DNA of 64,000 nucleotides from JAYFNU01 sp034933305 (GTDB lineage Bacteria; Bacillota; Clostridia; Oscillospirales; Ruminococcaceae): the NCBI GenBank assembly GCA_034933305.1, contig JAYFNU010000001.1:178921-242920 (forward strand), in the 5' to 3' direction. Positions 1 to 7,825 of this stretch are shown in pieces. The notes under the pieces are model-generated. The model ran no database searches, had not been told where the DNA came from, and saw only the letters and a list, made by a program, of their open reading frames with translations. Made by a program: the position numbers and the translations under genes. The stretch's first letter is position 1; each line of letters starts with the position of its first letter.

Positions 1-516
1 GAAGTCGTCGAGCGCGGCGGGCTTGTTGTTGGGGTTGCGCAGCAGCGCCGCCGGATGGAACGTGCCCATCATCAGCACCCCGCCCTTGTCGTAGACCCGG
101 CCGTGGTCGCGCGTGACGAGAAAATCGTCGCCGATCATTTTCTTTGCCGCGATGCGCCCGAGGCAGACGACGAGCTTCGGCGAGATGAGCTTGAACTGCG
201 CGCGCAGCCAGCCGATGCAGGCGTCCTGCTCGTCGGGCTGCGGGTCGCGGTTTTCGGGCGGACGGCATTTGACGATGTTCGCGATATACACGTCCTGCCG
301 GCGCAGCCCCACCGCTGCAAGATAATTGTCGAGCAGCTGCCCGGCGCGGCCCACGAAGGGCTCGCCCTGCAGGTCTTCGTTGCGGCCCGGCCCCTCGCCG
401 ACGAAAAGGATGTCGGCGTGCTCGTCGCCGACGCCGAACACAACGTTCGTGCGCGTCGACGCGAGCCTGCAGCGGCTGCACTGCATGCACGCCGCGCGGA
501 GTTCTTCAAAATCCAT
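1..516 (-). CDS. Type-4 uracil-DNA glycosylase (C-terminus beyond window)
   Basis: Excises uracil from DNA in base excision repair. The first 172 residues are present and the reading frame stays open to base 1, so the C-terminus lies outside the window. An N-terminal CxxCxxC (CMQCSRC) and a later KCRPPENRDP segment are the family 4Fe-4S region. VGEGPGRNEDLQGEPFVGRA is the family signature around the uracil pocket, and a downstream TFHPAALLRNP matches the conserved HPA(A/S)LLR motif. The ATG at 514-516 gives the usual MDFEELRAACMQC-type start; its ribosome site (GGTG) is weak. A weak leftward promoter (TTTATA 576-581, N17, TATGAT 553-558) lies upstream. The gene is divergent from pduL. Confidence 0.9.
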   Translation of the reverse strand, partial: MDFEELRAACMQCSRCRLASTRTNVVFGVGDEHADILFVGEGPGRNEDLQGEPFVGRAGQLLDNYLAAVGLRRQDVYIANIVKCRPPENRDPQPDEQDACIGWLRAQFKLISPKLVVCLGRIAAKKMIGDDFLVTRDHGRVYDKGGVLMMGTFHPAALLRNPNNKPAALDDF

Positions 517-589
517 AGCTTCACCGCCTGTCGGGAAATCCCTGTTTTTTATATCATAGCGCAAAATCGCGGATATATAAAGCAAAACC

Positions 590-618
590 TTGATTTAAAT
601 CGCCGCCGGCGTTAATAT
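590..618 (+). promoter_or_regulatory. Sigma-A-type promoter of pduL
   Basis: TTGATT at 590-595, a 17-nt spacer, then TAATAT at 613-618, about 40 nt before the pduL start. Seen in sequence; activity is inferred. Confidence 0.55.
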
Positions 619-661
619 AGAAAAAGATAAAAAATGTGAAATGCAAGGAGAGTCAGGTCAT

Positions 662-1234
662 ATGGATAAAGTATTGGTCGAAGTATCGGCGCGCCACGTG
701 CACGTCACCGAAGAGACGCTCGCCGTCCTGTTCGGCAAGGGACACGCGCTGACGCCGAAGAAGTATCTTTCCCAGCCGGGCCAGTTCGCGAGCGAAGAGC
801 GCGTCGATATCGTCGGGCCGAAAAAAGAGCTGAAGAACGTGTCCATCCTCGGGCCGACGCGCGCGGCGAACCAGGTCGAGATCTCGCTGACCGACGCGCG
901 CTCCATCGGCGTTGCGGCGCCGGTGCGCGAGTCGGGCGACATCGCGGGCTCCGCGGGCTGCAAGCTCGTCGGGCCGTGCGGCGAAGTCGAGATCGCCCAG
1001 GGCGTCATCGCGGCGAAGCGCCACATCCACCTCGACACCGCGACCGCGCAGAAGATGGGCCTTCGGGACAAGCAGATCGTCGAAACGAAGATCACCGGCA
1101 CGGGCCGCGCGCTGACGTTCGGCGACGTGGTGGTGCGCGTGTCCGACAAATTCTCGCCCGCCATGCACATCGACACCGACGAGGGCAACGCCGTCGGCTA
1201 TGCCGGCGAGCTCTACGCCGAGATCGTCAGATAG
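662..1234 (+). CDS. pduL: PduL-type phosphate acyltransferase
   Basis: Interconverts an acyl-CoA (propionyl- or acetyl-CoA) and acyl-phosphate and is unrelated to Pta. The 190-residue protein has the two repeated halves of the family with metal-ligand clusters SARHVHV near the N-terminus and AKRHIHL around residue 120. It lacks the N-terminal extension that targets PduL to microcompartments, and no shell genes are nearby, so a free cytosolic housekeeping form making acetyl-phosphate is likely. An in-frame ATG at 641 exists, but AAGGAG at 645-650 sits 11 nt before the ATG at 662, which I take as the start. It is a single gene followed by a strong terminator. Confidence 0.93.
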   Translation: MDKVLVEVSARHVHVTEETLAVLFGKGHALTPKKYLSQPGQFASEERVDIVGPKKELKNVSILGPTRAANQVEISLTDARSIGVAAPVRESGDIAGSAGCKLVGPCGEVEIAQGVIAAKRHIHLDTATAQKMGLRDKQIVETKITGTGRALTFGDVVVRVSDKFSPAMHIDTDEGNAVGYAGELYAEIVR

Positions 1235-1247
1235 CACCGCGCAGCAA

Positions 1248-1280
1248 AGCGGCGCCCCGCAGGGGGCGCCGCTTTTTTTT
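1248..1280 (+). terminator. Intrinsic terminator after pduL
   Basis: Perfect 11-bp stem (1248-1258 with 1263-1273), loop GCAG, then eight T residues. Confidence 0.95.
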
Positions 1281-1294
1281 CGTACTTTTCGTTT

Positions 1295-2305
1295 TTACTG
1301 CCGGGGATGAAGCTGCGCGCGCAGCGCGCACAGGGCCTGCGCGGTGGCGTCAAAGTCGTGCCCGTTGACCTGCCGAACGCGCGCCGCCGCGTCCGCGTCG
1401 ACGGCGGCCGCGCCGCTGTGCGCGCCGGCCACGGCGCAGGCGATGGCGCCGAGCGTGTCGGTGTCGCCGCCGAGATTGGCGCACATCTTCGCGCAGCGCA
1501 GCACGTCGCCCCGCGTCCGGTAGGCGACGGCGAGCGCCGTCGGCACCGATTCGGTCGTGGGCAGGCCCGCGCCGATGAGCTCGTACTGCCTTTGCAGGAA
1601 GGCCTCGTCGTCGGGCGTGGCGTCCGACAGCGCGGCGCTGAAGAGCAGCCGCTCGGCGACCGACGCGCCGCAGACGTCGTAGCCGAGATCCGCGCCGCGG
1701 CGGGCCGCCTCGGCGGCCGGCGCGATCATCGACGCGATCGCGCCGCCGCCCCCGCCGTGGGCGACGGCCGCGGCGACGGCGCAGGCGCCGGAGATGGCGG
1801 TCGCCGTGTTATGCGTCGGCATGCAGATGGCCGCGACGCGCGCGCAGAGGTCTTCCGGATCGTCCGCGCGGCAGATCGCGCCGACGGGCGAGATGCGCAT
1901 CGAAGCGCCGTTGGTCTCGCCGTAGCGCCCCGCCTGCTCGGCGGGAACGCCGCGGCTGATCTGCTCGAAGGCGCGCCGCGTCGACGGGCCGATGATCGTT
2001 TTGCTTTTCGGGTTCTCTGCCGACCAGCGCTCGATGCGCTCGACGATGTCGAGCGGCGCGGGCCGCCCCTTCGTTTCGATGAGCGCCTTCGCCACGATAA
2101 AGGTCACGATGGTGTCGTCGGTCGTCTCGCCCGGCGCAAAGCCGCCGCTGATCTCGTTCTCGGGCGGGCCGGGCAGAAAGCCGTCGATGTGTCCGAAGTA
2201 GCTGCGGATGCGGCGCCGGCTCCACATCTCGGCCGGCATGCCCATGGCGTCGCCGATGGCGCAGCCCAGCAGCATGCCGAGGATCCTGTCATATTCACCG
2301 TTCAT
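1295..2305 (-). CDS. ADP-ribosylglycohydrolase family protein
   Basis: Predicted to hydrolyse an ADP-ribosyl or related N-/O-ribosyl bond. Dinuclear-metal motifs are visible: GCAIGDAMGMPAE near the N-terminus, ETTDDT around residue 60, and GGDTDT in the C-terminal third. About 336 residues, normal for the DraG/ARH fold. The start at 2305 is preferred because GGAG lies 6-7 nt upstream; an in-frame ATG at 2320, overlapping the ecfT stop as ATGA, is the alternative. It is the last gene of the GntR-ECF operon. With a PfkB kinase and an importer in the same unit, a small ribosylated metabolite is a more likely substrate than protein; this is inference. Confidence 0.85.
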   Translation of the reverse strand: MNGEYDRILGMLLGCAIGDAMGMPAEMWSRRRIRSYFGHIDGFLPGPPENEISGGFAPGETTDDTIVTFIVAKALIETKGRPAPLDIVERIERWSAENPKSKTIIGPSTRRAFEQISRGVPAEQAGRYGETNGASMRISPVGAICRADDPEDLCARVAAICMPTHNTATAISGACAVAAAVAHGGGGGAIASMIAPAAEAARRGADLGYDVCGASVAERLLFSAALSDATPDDEAFLQRQYELIGAGLPTTESVPTALAVAYRTRGDVLRCAKMCANLGGDTDTLGAIACAVAGAHSGAAAVDADAAARVRQVNGHDFDATAQALCALRAQLHPRQ

Positions 2306-2316
2306 AGTCTTCTCCG

Positions 2317-3102
2317 TCATATCATGCCGATCTTCCAAACGGCCCGCAGCGCGATGCAGCCGGCCGTGAAGAGCGCGGCCGCGGCGATGATCACATAGTC
2401 GCGCGGTTCCATGTGCTTTTCGCTCAGGTCCGTCCAGGCGCGGTTGGCGCCGTAGCCGCGGTTCGTCATGGAGATCGACAGGTTGTCGGCCATGAGGATG
2501 GAGTTCGTGACGAGCGGGATCATGATGGGCACGAACGCCTTGAGCTGGTTGAACGCGCCCTTCTGGCTGATGCCGGCGCCGCGCGCTTTCTGCGCCTGAA
2601 AGATCATGTCCTTATTCTGCATCATCGTCGGCACGAAGCTGATGGCGGTCGCGACGACGATGGACAGCTCGTAGGAGGCCTTGATCTTATTAAAAAAGCT
2701 CAGCAGGTCGTCGATGGGCGTGCTCATCGTGAACGCGCACGTCGCGAAGACCATGAGGAAGATGCGCAGCATGAACGTCAGCCCCTGCAGCAGGCCGCCG
2801 AGCGTCGCCTTTGCGCCCCACAGCGTGAACAGCACGGCCGAGGAGGAGGCGAGATGGAACTTGTCGGGCTGCGCAGTGAAGGTCGTCATGACGATGATGA
2901 TGACGATGATGAGCGTCAGCGAGCGCAGGGTCTTGAAGACCGTTCGCATGTCGAGCCCGGACGGCAGCACCAGCGCGAGCAGCACCAGCGCAAGCAGCAG
3001 GTTCGGCAGCGGGTGGTTGAACAGAAATACCGCGATGATGACGCACAGGAAGCAGAAGAGCTTCGTCGTCACGTTGAGACGGTGGAGATAGGTCTCTTTC
3101 AT
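2317..3102 (-). CDS. ecfT: Energy-coupling factor transporter transmembrane protein EcfT
   Basis: Membrane scaffold that couples the ECF ATPase to the S component. The 261 residues show several hydrophobic helices, and the two cytoplasmic coupling motifs of the family are recognisable: QKARGAG around residue 160 and SMTNRGYGA around residue 210 (the second is xRG rather than ARG). Its start overlaps the stop of the upstream ATPase gene (ATGA, 3099-3102), indicating translational coupling. All four ECF parts are encoded together, suggesting a dedicated (group I-like) transporter rather than a shared module. Confidence 0.92.
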   Translation of the reverse strand: MKETYLHRLNVTTKLFCFLCVIIAVFLFNHPLPNLLLALVLLALVLPSGLDMRTVFKTLRSLTLIIVIIIVMTTFTAQPDKFHLASSSAVLFTLWGAKATLGGLLQGLTFMLRIFLMVFATCAFTMSTPIDDLLSFFNKIKASYELSIVVATAISFVPTMMQNKDMIFQAQKARGAGISQKGAFNQLKAFVPIMIPLVTNSILMADNLSISMTNRGYGANRAWTDLSEKHMEPRDYVIIAAAALFTAGCIALRAVWKIGMI

Positions 3103-4826
3103 TGTTCCGCCTCCAGACTTGTGAGGATGGCGCCGGCGAGCTCGTCGGCCGTCAGCGCAAGGCGGCCGAGCCCCTGTTCGCCCAGCCGGTCGGACAGCTC
3201 GACGATCTGCGGGCGCGAGACATAGGCGGCTTCGAGCGCCTTTGTCTGCGCGAAGACCTCGCGCGTCGGCCCGTCGGCCACGATGTGCCCCTGCGCCATG
3301 ACGACGACGCGGCTCGCGTGGGACGCGACGACGTCCATATCGTGGGTGATCATGACGATCGTCGTGCCCGCGGCGTGCAGCTCGTCGATGAGCTGCATCA
3401 TGTGCCGGATGCCGTCCCAGTCCTGTCCCGTCGTCGGTTCGTCGACGACGAGGATCTTCGGGCGCAGCACGAGAATGCTCGCGACGGCGATGCGCTGCCG
3501 CTCGCCCTTGCCCAGCGAGAAGGGATGCTCGTCGAGCACGTCCGTGAGATGCAGCAGCTCCGCCGTCTCGCGGATGCGCCGGTCGGCCTCTTCCGCGCCG
3601 ATGCCGGCGTTTTTGAGCCCGTATTCCATCTCCTTGTAGACGCTCGTCGAAAAGATCTGATTGTCGGGATTCTGAAACACGTAGCCGATGAGCTGCGCGA
3701 GCGTGTTGGGCTCTTCCTTCGCCGTATCCCGGCCGCAGACGGTCACCGTGCCCGCACAGGGCTTGTGGATGCTGTTGAAATGCTTTGCGAGCGTCGTTTT
3801 GCCCGCGCCGTTCTGGCCGATGAGAGCGATGTAATCGCCTTCGCAGATGTCGAGGCTGACGTTTTCGAGCGCCGTCTTGCCGTTGTCATAGCGGAAGCTG
3901 ACGTCGCGCACCTCGATGAGCGGCGCCCCGCGCGCGGGCGCCGGTTCCGGCGCCGGCAGGCGCAGCCTGCGTCCGCCGAGCAGCCGGCGGACGAGCGCGT
4001 GGGCCTCGTCGACGCCCAGCGGGATCTCCTCTTTCCCGATATAACCCTTTTCGAACAGCGACCAGCCGACGCAGCTGACCGGCAGCGGCTTGATGCCCCA
4101 GCGGTCCACGAGCGGCAGGTCGCGGAAAAACTCCTTCGGGTCGCCCTGCCATACGATGCGGCCGTCGCCGAGCACGACGATCTCGTCGGCTTTTTCGCTG
4201 ATCTCCTGGCTCGAGTGCTCGATGGCGACGACGGTGATGCCCTGCGTCTTCTGCAGGCTGCACATGGTCGAATATATCTCTTCACGCCCGATGGGATCGA
4301 GCTCGGACGTGGGTTCGTCCAGAATCAGGATGGACGGGCTCATGGCGAGGATGCCGGCGATCGCGAGGCGCTGTTTTTCGCCGCCGCTGAGCTGGCTCGT
4401 CTGCCGCTTTTCGTACCCGTCGAGGCGCACTTTCGCGAGCGCCTGTTTGATGCGCCGGAAGATCTCCTCCCGCGGCACAAGGTAATTGCGCGGACCGAAG
4501 GCGACGTCCTCTTCGACGGTGCGGCCGAAGATCTGCGTCTCCGGATCCTGGAGCACGAGGCCGACTTCCTTCGCCGCCGTCTGCACGCGGAATTTCGAGA
4601 GATCGTAGCCTCCCGACACGACGCTGCCCTCGAGCGTGCCCTCGACGAGCTGCGGGATGATGCCGTTCGATACGAGCGCGAGCGTCGTTTTGCCGACGCC
4701 GGTGCGCCCCATGATGACGGTGAACTTGCCACGCCCGATATTGAGGTCGATGTCCCTGAGCACCGGCGCGTCCGCGCCGGCGTAGGTGAACGAAAGGCCC
4801 TGCATGCGGATCGCTGCGTTTTCCAT
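3099..4826 (-). CDS. Fused two-domain ECF transporter ATPase (EcfA-EcfA)
   Basis: Energises the ECF importer. One 575-aa polypeptide carries both nucleotide-binding domains. Domain 1 has Walker A GRTGVGKTT (about 40-48), signature LSGGE (146-150) and Walker B ILILDE (about 166-171). Domain 2 has Walker A GQNGAGKTT (337-345), signature LGKGE (about 438-442, degenerate from LSGGE) and VVDEPTTGQD (about 460-469). A Pro/Ala linker (about 290-300) joins them. The ATG at 4826 follows AAAAGGAGAACCT, so the upstream in-frame extension is ignored. The altered second signature suggests asymmetric ATP sites, as known for heterodimeric EcfA1/A2. Confidence 0.93.
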   Translation of the reverse strand: MENAAIRMQGLSFTYAGADAPVLRDIDLNIGRGKFTVIMGRTGVGKTTLALVSNGIIPQLVEGTLEGSVVSGGYDLSKFRVQTAAKEVGLVLQDPETQIFGRTVEEDVAFGPRNYLVPREEIFRRIKQALAKVRLDGYEKRQTSQLSGGEKQRLAIAGILAMSPSILILDEPTSELDPIGREEIYSTMCSLQKTQGITVVAIEHSSQEISEKADEIVVLGDGRIVWQGDPKEFFRDLPLVDRWGIKPLPVSCVGWSLFEKGYIGKEEIPLGVDEAHALVRRLLGGRRLRLPAPEPAPARGAPLIEVRDVSFRYDNGKTALENVSLDICEGDYIALIGQNGAGKTTLAKHFNSIHKPCAGTVTVCGRDTAKEEPNTLAQLIGYVFQNPDNQIFSTSVYKEMEYGLKNAGIGAEEADRRIRETAELLHLTDVLDEHPFSLGKGERQRIAVASILVLRPKILVVDEPTTGQDWDGIRHMMQLIDELHAAGTTIVMITHDMDVVASHASRVVVMAQGHIVADGPTREVFAQTKALEAAYVSRPQIVELSDRLGEQGLGRLALTADELAGAILTSLEAEQ

Positions 4827-4889
4827 AGGTTCTCCTTTTTCATGCAAGCGGGGCCGCCGGACGGCGGCCCCGCGCATTTCGGTCGGGTA

Positions 4890-5426
4890 TTACTTGTTGA
4901 TGAGCTTGGTGTTGCGCAGCGAATAGTAGGCAATCGCGGCGATGATCGCGTTGACCGCGGACGCCACGAGCAGCGGGACAATGTTCGCGACGTACAGCGC
5001 CCAGCCGCCGATGGGCAGGAGCCACAGCGCGAGGCCGAAGCTGTTGAGCAGCGACGCGACGATGACCGCCAGCACGACGCCGAACTTGCCGCCCTTGCGG
5101 CCGATGAAGCGGAAGACGCACGCGACGAGCGCCATCGACGCCGCGATGGCGAGATGGAAGGGGATGGTGAGCGGGAAGCCCGTGACCGCCGCGGACAGGA
5201 TGTGGCCGACGGCGATGACGATCGCGCCCTCGGGATAGCCGAACGCCAGGGCGCAGAAATAGCCGGGGAAGGAATCAAGGCCGATGGAGCCGATCGGGCT
5301 CGGGATCTTGATCATCGCGCCCACCGCGCTGAGCGCGATGAAAATGGCGATGATCGCGATGCGGCGCGCAGACCAGCCGGTCTTCTTGAGGTCGCCCTCG
5401 ATCTGGGTGGTTTCCTTGTTAGCCAT
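4890..5426 (-). CDS. ECF transporter S (substrate-binding) component
   Basis: Membrane substrate-capture subunit of 178 residues with about five to six hydrophobic helices. The N-terminal region AIFIALSAVGAMIKIPSP followed by GSIGLDSFPGYF and later GHILSAAVTGFPL resembles S components annotated as alpha-ribazole (CblT-like) or uncharacterised transporters. I cannot assign the ligand with certainty. It lies between the kinase gene and the ATPase gene in the operon, so its ligand is probably the substrate of the PfkB kinase and/or ADP-ribosylglycohydrolase. Confidence 0.82.
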   Translation of the reverse strand: MANKETTQIEGDLKKTGWSARRIAIIAIFIALSAVGAMIKIPSPIGSIGLDSFPGYFCALAFGYPEGAIVIAVGHILSAAVTGFPLTIPFHLAIAASMALVACVFRFIGRKGGKFGVVLAVIVASLLNSFGLALWLLPIGGWALYVANIVPLLVASAVNAIIAAIAYYSLRNTKLINK

Positions 5427-5486
5427 AAACTTTCTATACCTCCTGATATTATACAGATTCCTCTGTCGGGTAACGGATGGAAGCGC

Positions 5487-6410
5487 CTATTTTCCGAGCT
5501 GCTTTTCGACCTCGGCGAGCGACGGGGAGCTGCGCGCGCCGAGCGCTGTGCAGGTGATGCCCGCGCACACCGTCGAGAATTCGAGTGCTTTGTCGAGCGG
5601 CATTCCCCTGAGCAGGAACGCGTAGAGCATGCCGCCCATGAACGCGTCGCCCGCGCCGGTCGTGTCGACGACCTGCACGTCCGCGATGGAGCAGTCGTAA
5701 CGCCGGTCCGCGGTGTCGAACGCGGCGGAGCCCTTCTTGCCGAGCGTCACGAGCAGCGTTCCCTTGAAATAGGGGCGAAGGAACGAAAGGCACGCGTCGA
5801 GATCCTCGCTGCCGCACAGCTGGAAAAGCCCCGCGCGGCAGGGTGCGAACAGATCGACGTACTGCAGGCTGTCGAGGATGTCCTGTTTCGACGCCCCGAA
5901 GCCGTTCATCGACGGCAGGTCGACCTGCATGTTGAAGCCCGTCCTGAGCCCCGCCGCCTTCGCGGCCCTGAGCCCCTCGAACGCCGGCGCGAAGGGCAGC
6001 AGGTCGGTGTAGTAGACCTTTCCCTTCGCGATATATTCCCGGTCGACCGAGGCGGCATCGTACGCGAGGAAGGCGTTTCCCATGTTGAGCAGGATGAATT
6101 TTTTCCCCTCGGCGTCGACGACGATGTCGGTGTGCAGCGATACGCCGTCCTGCTTGCGCAGCACGCGGCTGTCGTCGATGCTCTCCGCGCGCAGACTCGC
6201 GAGGATGTCGTCGCCGATGCTGTCGTCGCCGACGAGGCCGAGAAAACCGCAGGACGCCCCGAGGCGCGCCGCCTGCACGAGCACGTTGGTGCCGCTGCCG
6301 CCGGGCATATAGGTGTTGTTGGTGACGACGGCGAAGCCGTCCTCGCCGGGAAGCCGGTCGACGTTCATCAGAACGTCCATGGCGTAAGTCGCGATGCTGA
6401 CGATATCCAT
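5487..6410 (-). CDS. PfkB-family carbohydrate/nucleoside kinase
   Basis: ATP-dependent kinase of the ribokinase fold, 307 residues. The N-terminal GGSGTNVLVQAARLG is the PfkB signature 1 region, and DTTGAGDAFMGGML near residue 255 is signature 2 with the catalytic Asp. The ATG at 6410 has AGGAGATAAGTCT just upstream. The substrate (ribose, nucleoside or other) cannot be read from sequence; operon context with an ECF importer and ADP-ribosylglycohydrolase suggests a ribosyl compound. Four nucleotides separate it from the GntR gene. Confidence 0.88.
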   Translation of the reverse strand: MDIVSIATYAMDVLMNVDRLPGEDGFAVVTNNTYMPGGSGTNVLVQAARLGASCGFLGLVGDDSIGDDILASLRAESIDDSRVLRKQDGVSLHTDIVVDAEGKKFILLNMGNAFLAYDAASVDREYIAKGKVYYTDLLPFAPAFEGLRAAKAAGLRTGFNMQVDLPSMNGFGASKQDILDSLQYVDLFAPCRAGLFQLCGSEDLDACLSFLRPYFKGTLLVTLGKKGSAAFDTADRRYDCSIADVQVVDTTGAGDAFMGGMLYAFLLRGMPLDKALEFSTVCAGITCTALGARSSPSLAEVEKQLGK

Positions 6411-6414
6411 AGAC

Positions 6415-7128
6415 TTATCTCCTTCTGAGTGTGATGATGTGCTTGTAGCGGTCGGCGCGGATGACGATGCGGCTCCATTCGACGATGCGGTCGCTGCGGT
6501 CGTAGGCCCTGCGGTCGATGCTCAGCAGCGGATCGTTGCGGTTGATGCCGAGGATCTCCGCCTGCTTCTGCGTCGCCTTGACGGCGCCCATGACGTCCTC
6601 CGTCGTCGCGATGACGATGTTGTAGTCGTCCTCCAGCACGCGGTAGAGCGACTCGAGCGTCTGCAGCGCCGCGAGCTCGTGCCCGTCGAGCAGCTGCAGC
6701 GGTATGTAGGAGATGTTGATGGTGATGGGCTCGCCGTCCGCCGTGCGAACGCGGTAGATCTCGACGACCTCATCCCACGCGTTGAGCTCGAGCGCCTGCG
6801 CGACGTTTTCGTCGGCCCGCACCACCCGCACGCGGATGTCCCGCACGCCCGGGCGCATGCCCTGCTTCTTCATCAGCTCCGTGAAGCTCATGAGCTCCGA
6901 GCCCTTCGACTGCAGCTTGGAGGGCGCGACCTTCGTCCCGACGCCCCGCACGATGGTGAGATACCCCTCGCTGACGAGCATCATGACCGCCTTGCGCACG
7001 GTCGTGCGGCTGACCTTGTAGAAATTCTCGAGGTCCGCCTCGCAGGGGATAAAGTCCCCGGAAGCGTAAACGCCCGTGTTGATCTTCTTCTCGATGTCGT
7101 CCCTGACTTTTCCGTACAAAGGATTCAT
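6415..7128 (-). CDS. GntR/HutC-family (UTRA) transcriptional regulator
   Basis: 237 residues: an N-terminal winged helix-turn-helix (about 1-68, including VSRTTVRKAVMMLVSEGYL) and a C-terminal UTRA ligand-binding domain (about 90-235). First gene of the ECF operon. An in-frame ATG lies two codons upstream, but GGAGGG is 6 nt before the ATG at 7128, so that start is chosen. A perfect inverted repeat between its promoter and start codon is the likely autoregulatory operator. The UTRA domain usually binds a sugar-phosphate or similar metabolite, consistent with the kinase product as inducer. Confidence 0.9.
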   Translation of the reverse strand: MNPLYGKVRDDIEKKINTGVYASGDFIPCEADLENFYKVSRTTVRKAVMMLVSEGYLTIVRGVGTKVAPSKLQSKGSELMSFTELMKKQGMRPGVRDIRVRVVRADENVAQALELNAWDEVVEIYRVRTADGEPITINISYIPLQLLDGHELAALQTLESLYRVLEDDYNIVIATTEDVMGAVKATQKQAEILGINRNDPLLSIDRRAYDRSDRIVEWSRIVIRADRYKHIITLRRR

Positions 7129-7150
7129 GCGCATCCCTCCGCGTCATCAC

Positions 7151-7208
7151 GACATAACGACATCATTATGTCTACGCCCATTATACACGCCCCCGTTTTT
7201 GCGCACAA
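7151..7208 (-). promoter_or_regulatory. Promoter and GntR operator of the ECF-kinase operon
   Basis: On the minus strand: TTGTGC (7203-7208), 17-nt spacer, TATAAT (7180-7185). Directly downstream sits the inverted repeat GACATAA-N8-TTATGTC (7151-7172), covering the expected transcription start. The position suits repression by the GntR protein encoded by the first gene. Confidence 0.75.
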
Positions 7209-7260
7209 GCGGCACAGCGCATAAAAAAAGCGGGCCGCATTTGTGCGATTTGGCGAAAGC

Positions 7261-7283
7261 ACGGCGGGAAACGCCGTTTTTTT
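7261..7283 (+). terminator. Hairpin plus T-tract between divergent promoters
   Basis: ACGGCG (7261-7266), loop GGAAA, CGCCGT (7272-7277), then T through 7283. It faces rightward but no rightward gene precedes it. It lies between the leftward gntR promoter and the rightward cupin promoter and may insulate the latter. Confidence 0.6.
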
Positions 7284-7310
7284 GCGTTTTGGAAATTCCG
7301 CGAAAAGGTC

Positions 7311-7341
7311 TTGACTTGAAGTTAACTTCAGGTGGTACAAT
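7311..7341 (+). promoter_or_regulatory. MerR-family-type promoter (19-bp spacer with central palindrome)
   Basis: TTGACT at 7311-7316 and TACAAT at 7336-7341 are separated by 19 bp. The spacer starts with the perfect 14-bp palindrome TGAAGTTAACTTCA (7317-7330). An over-long spacer filled by a dyad is the hallmark of MerR-family activation (AdhR/NmlR-like sites contain GGAGTTNACTCT-type dyads). No merR gene is in the window. Confidence 0.85.
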
Positions 7342-7399
7342 CGCCGTGATGAGTGGACAGACGGGCGAAAGCGCCCGTTCGCTGAAAGGAAGGCAAACC

Positions 7400-7810
7400 A
7401 TGGAAAAGCAGGGTCTGAGCGTATTCCCGACGGGGGAGAAAAACGAGGCGTATGCGCGGTATTTCGCCGGGCAGAGCTATCTGCAGATGCTGTCGACGCA
7501 GCAGGTGGTCATCGCGAACGTGACGTTCGAGCCGGGGTGCCGGAACAACTGGCACATCCACCGCGCCGAAAAGGGCGGCGGGCAGATCCTGCTCGTCACC
7601 GCGGGCAGGGGCTATTACCAGGCGTGGGGCGAGGCGCCGCGCGAGCTGCTGCCGGGCGACGTCGTCAACATCCCGGCGGGCGTCAAGCACTGGCACGGCG
7701 CGGCGCCGGGCAGCTGGTTCGCCCATCTCGCCGTCGAGGTGCCCGCCGAGGGCGGCCGCACGGAGTGGTGCGAGCCGGTCGACGCCGGCGAATACGATCG
7801 GCTAAAATAA
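7400..7810 (+). CDS. Cupin-domain protein
   Basis: Small 136-residue single-cupin protein. Metal-ligand motifs are NNWHIHRAEKGGGQ (about 49-62, with the His-x-His pair) and the second cupin motif around PGDVVNIPAGVKHWHGA (about 93-109). First gene of a three-gene operon (cupin, iron alcohol dehydrogenase, CMD protein), a set typical of MerR-regulated aldehyde/electrophile responses in Firmicutes. AAGGAAGG lies before the ATG. Exact chemistry is unknown. Confidence 0.87.
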   Translation: MEKQGLSVFPTGEKNEAYARYFAGQSYLQMLSTQQVVIANVTFEPGCRNNWHIHRAEKGGGQILLVTAGRGYYQAWGEAPRELLPGDVVNIPAGVKHWHGAAPGSWFAHLAVEVPAEGGRTEWCEPVDAGEYDRLK

Positions 7811-7825
7811 ACGGAGGAAAAACAA

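Noticed and set aside
662..1234. Part of a bacterial microcompartment locus
   Set aside because: PduL lacks an encapsulation peptide and no shell or signature-enzyme genes are nearby; the PduQ/EutG-like gene at 41649 is far away and monocistronic.
3102..6428. Very long plus-strand open frame (1108 codons) opposite the ECF operon, and similar long frames at 16100-18892, 20284-22509 and 24058-25971
   Set aside because: They lie antisense to genes with clear domains, have Arg/Asp/Glu/Val-heavy low-complexity composition, lack ribosome sites and match no family. High G+C reduces stop codons and creates such shadows.
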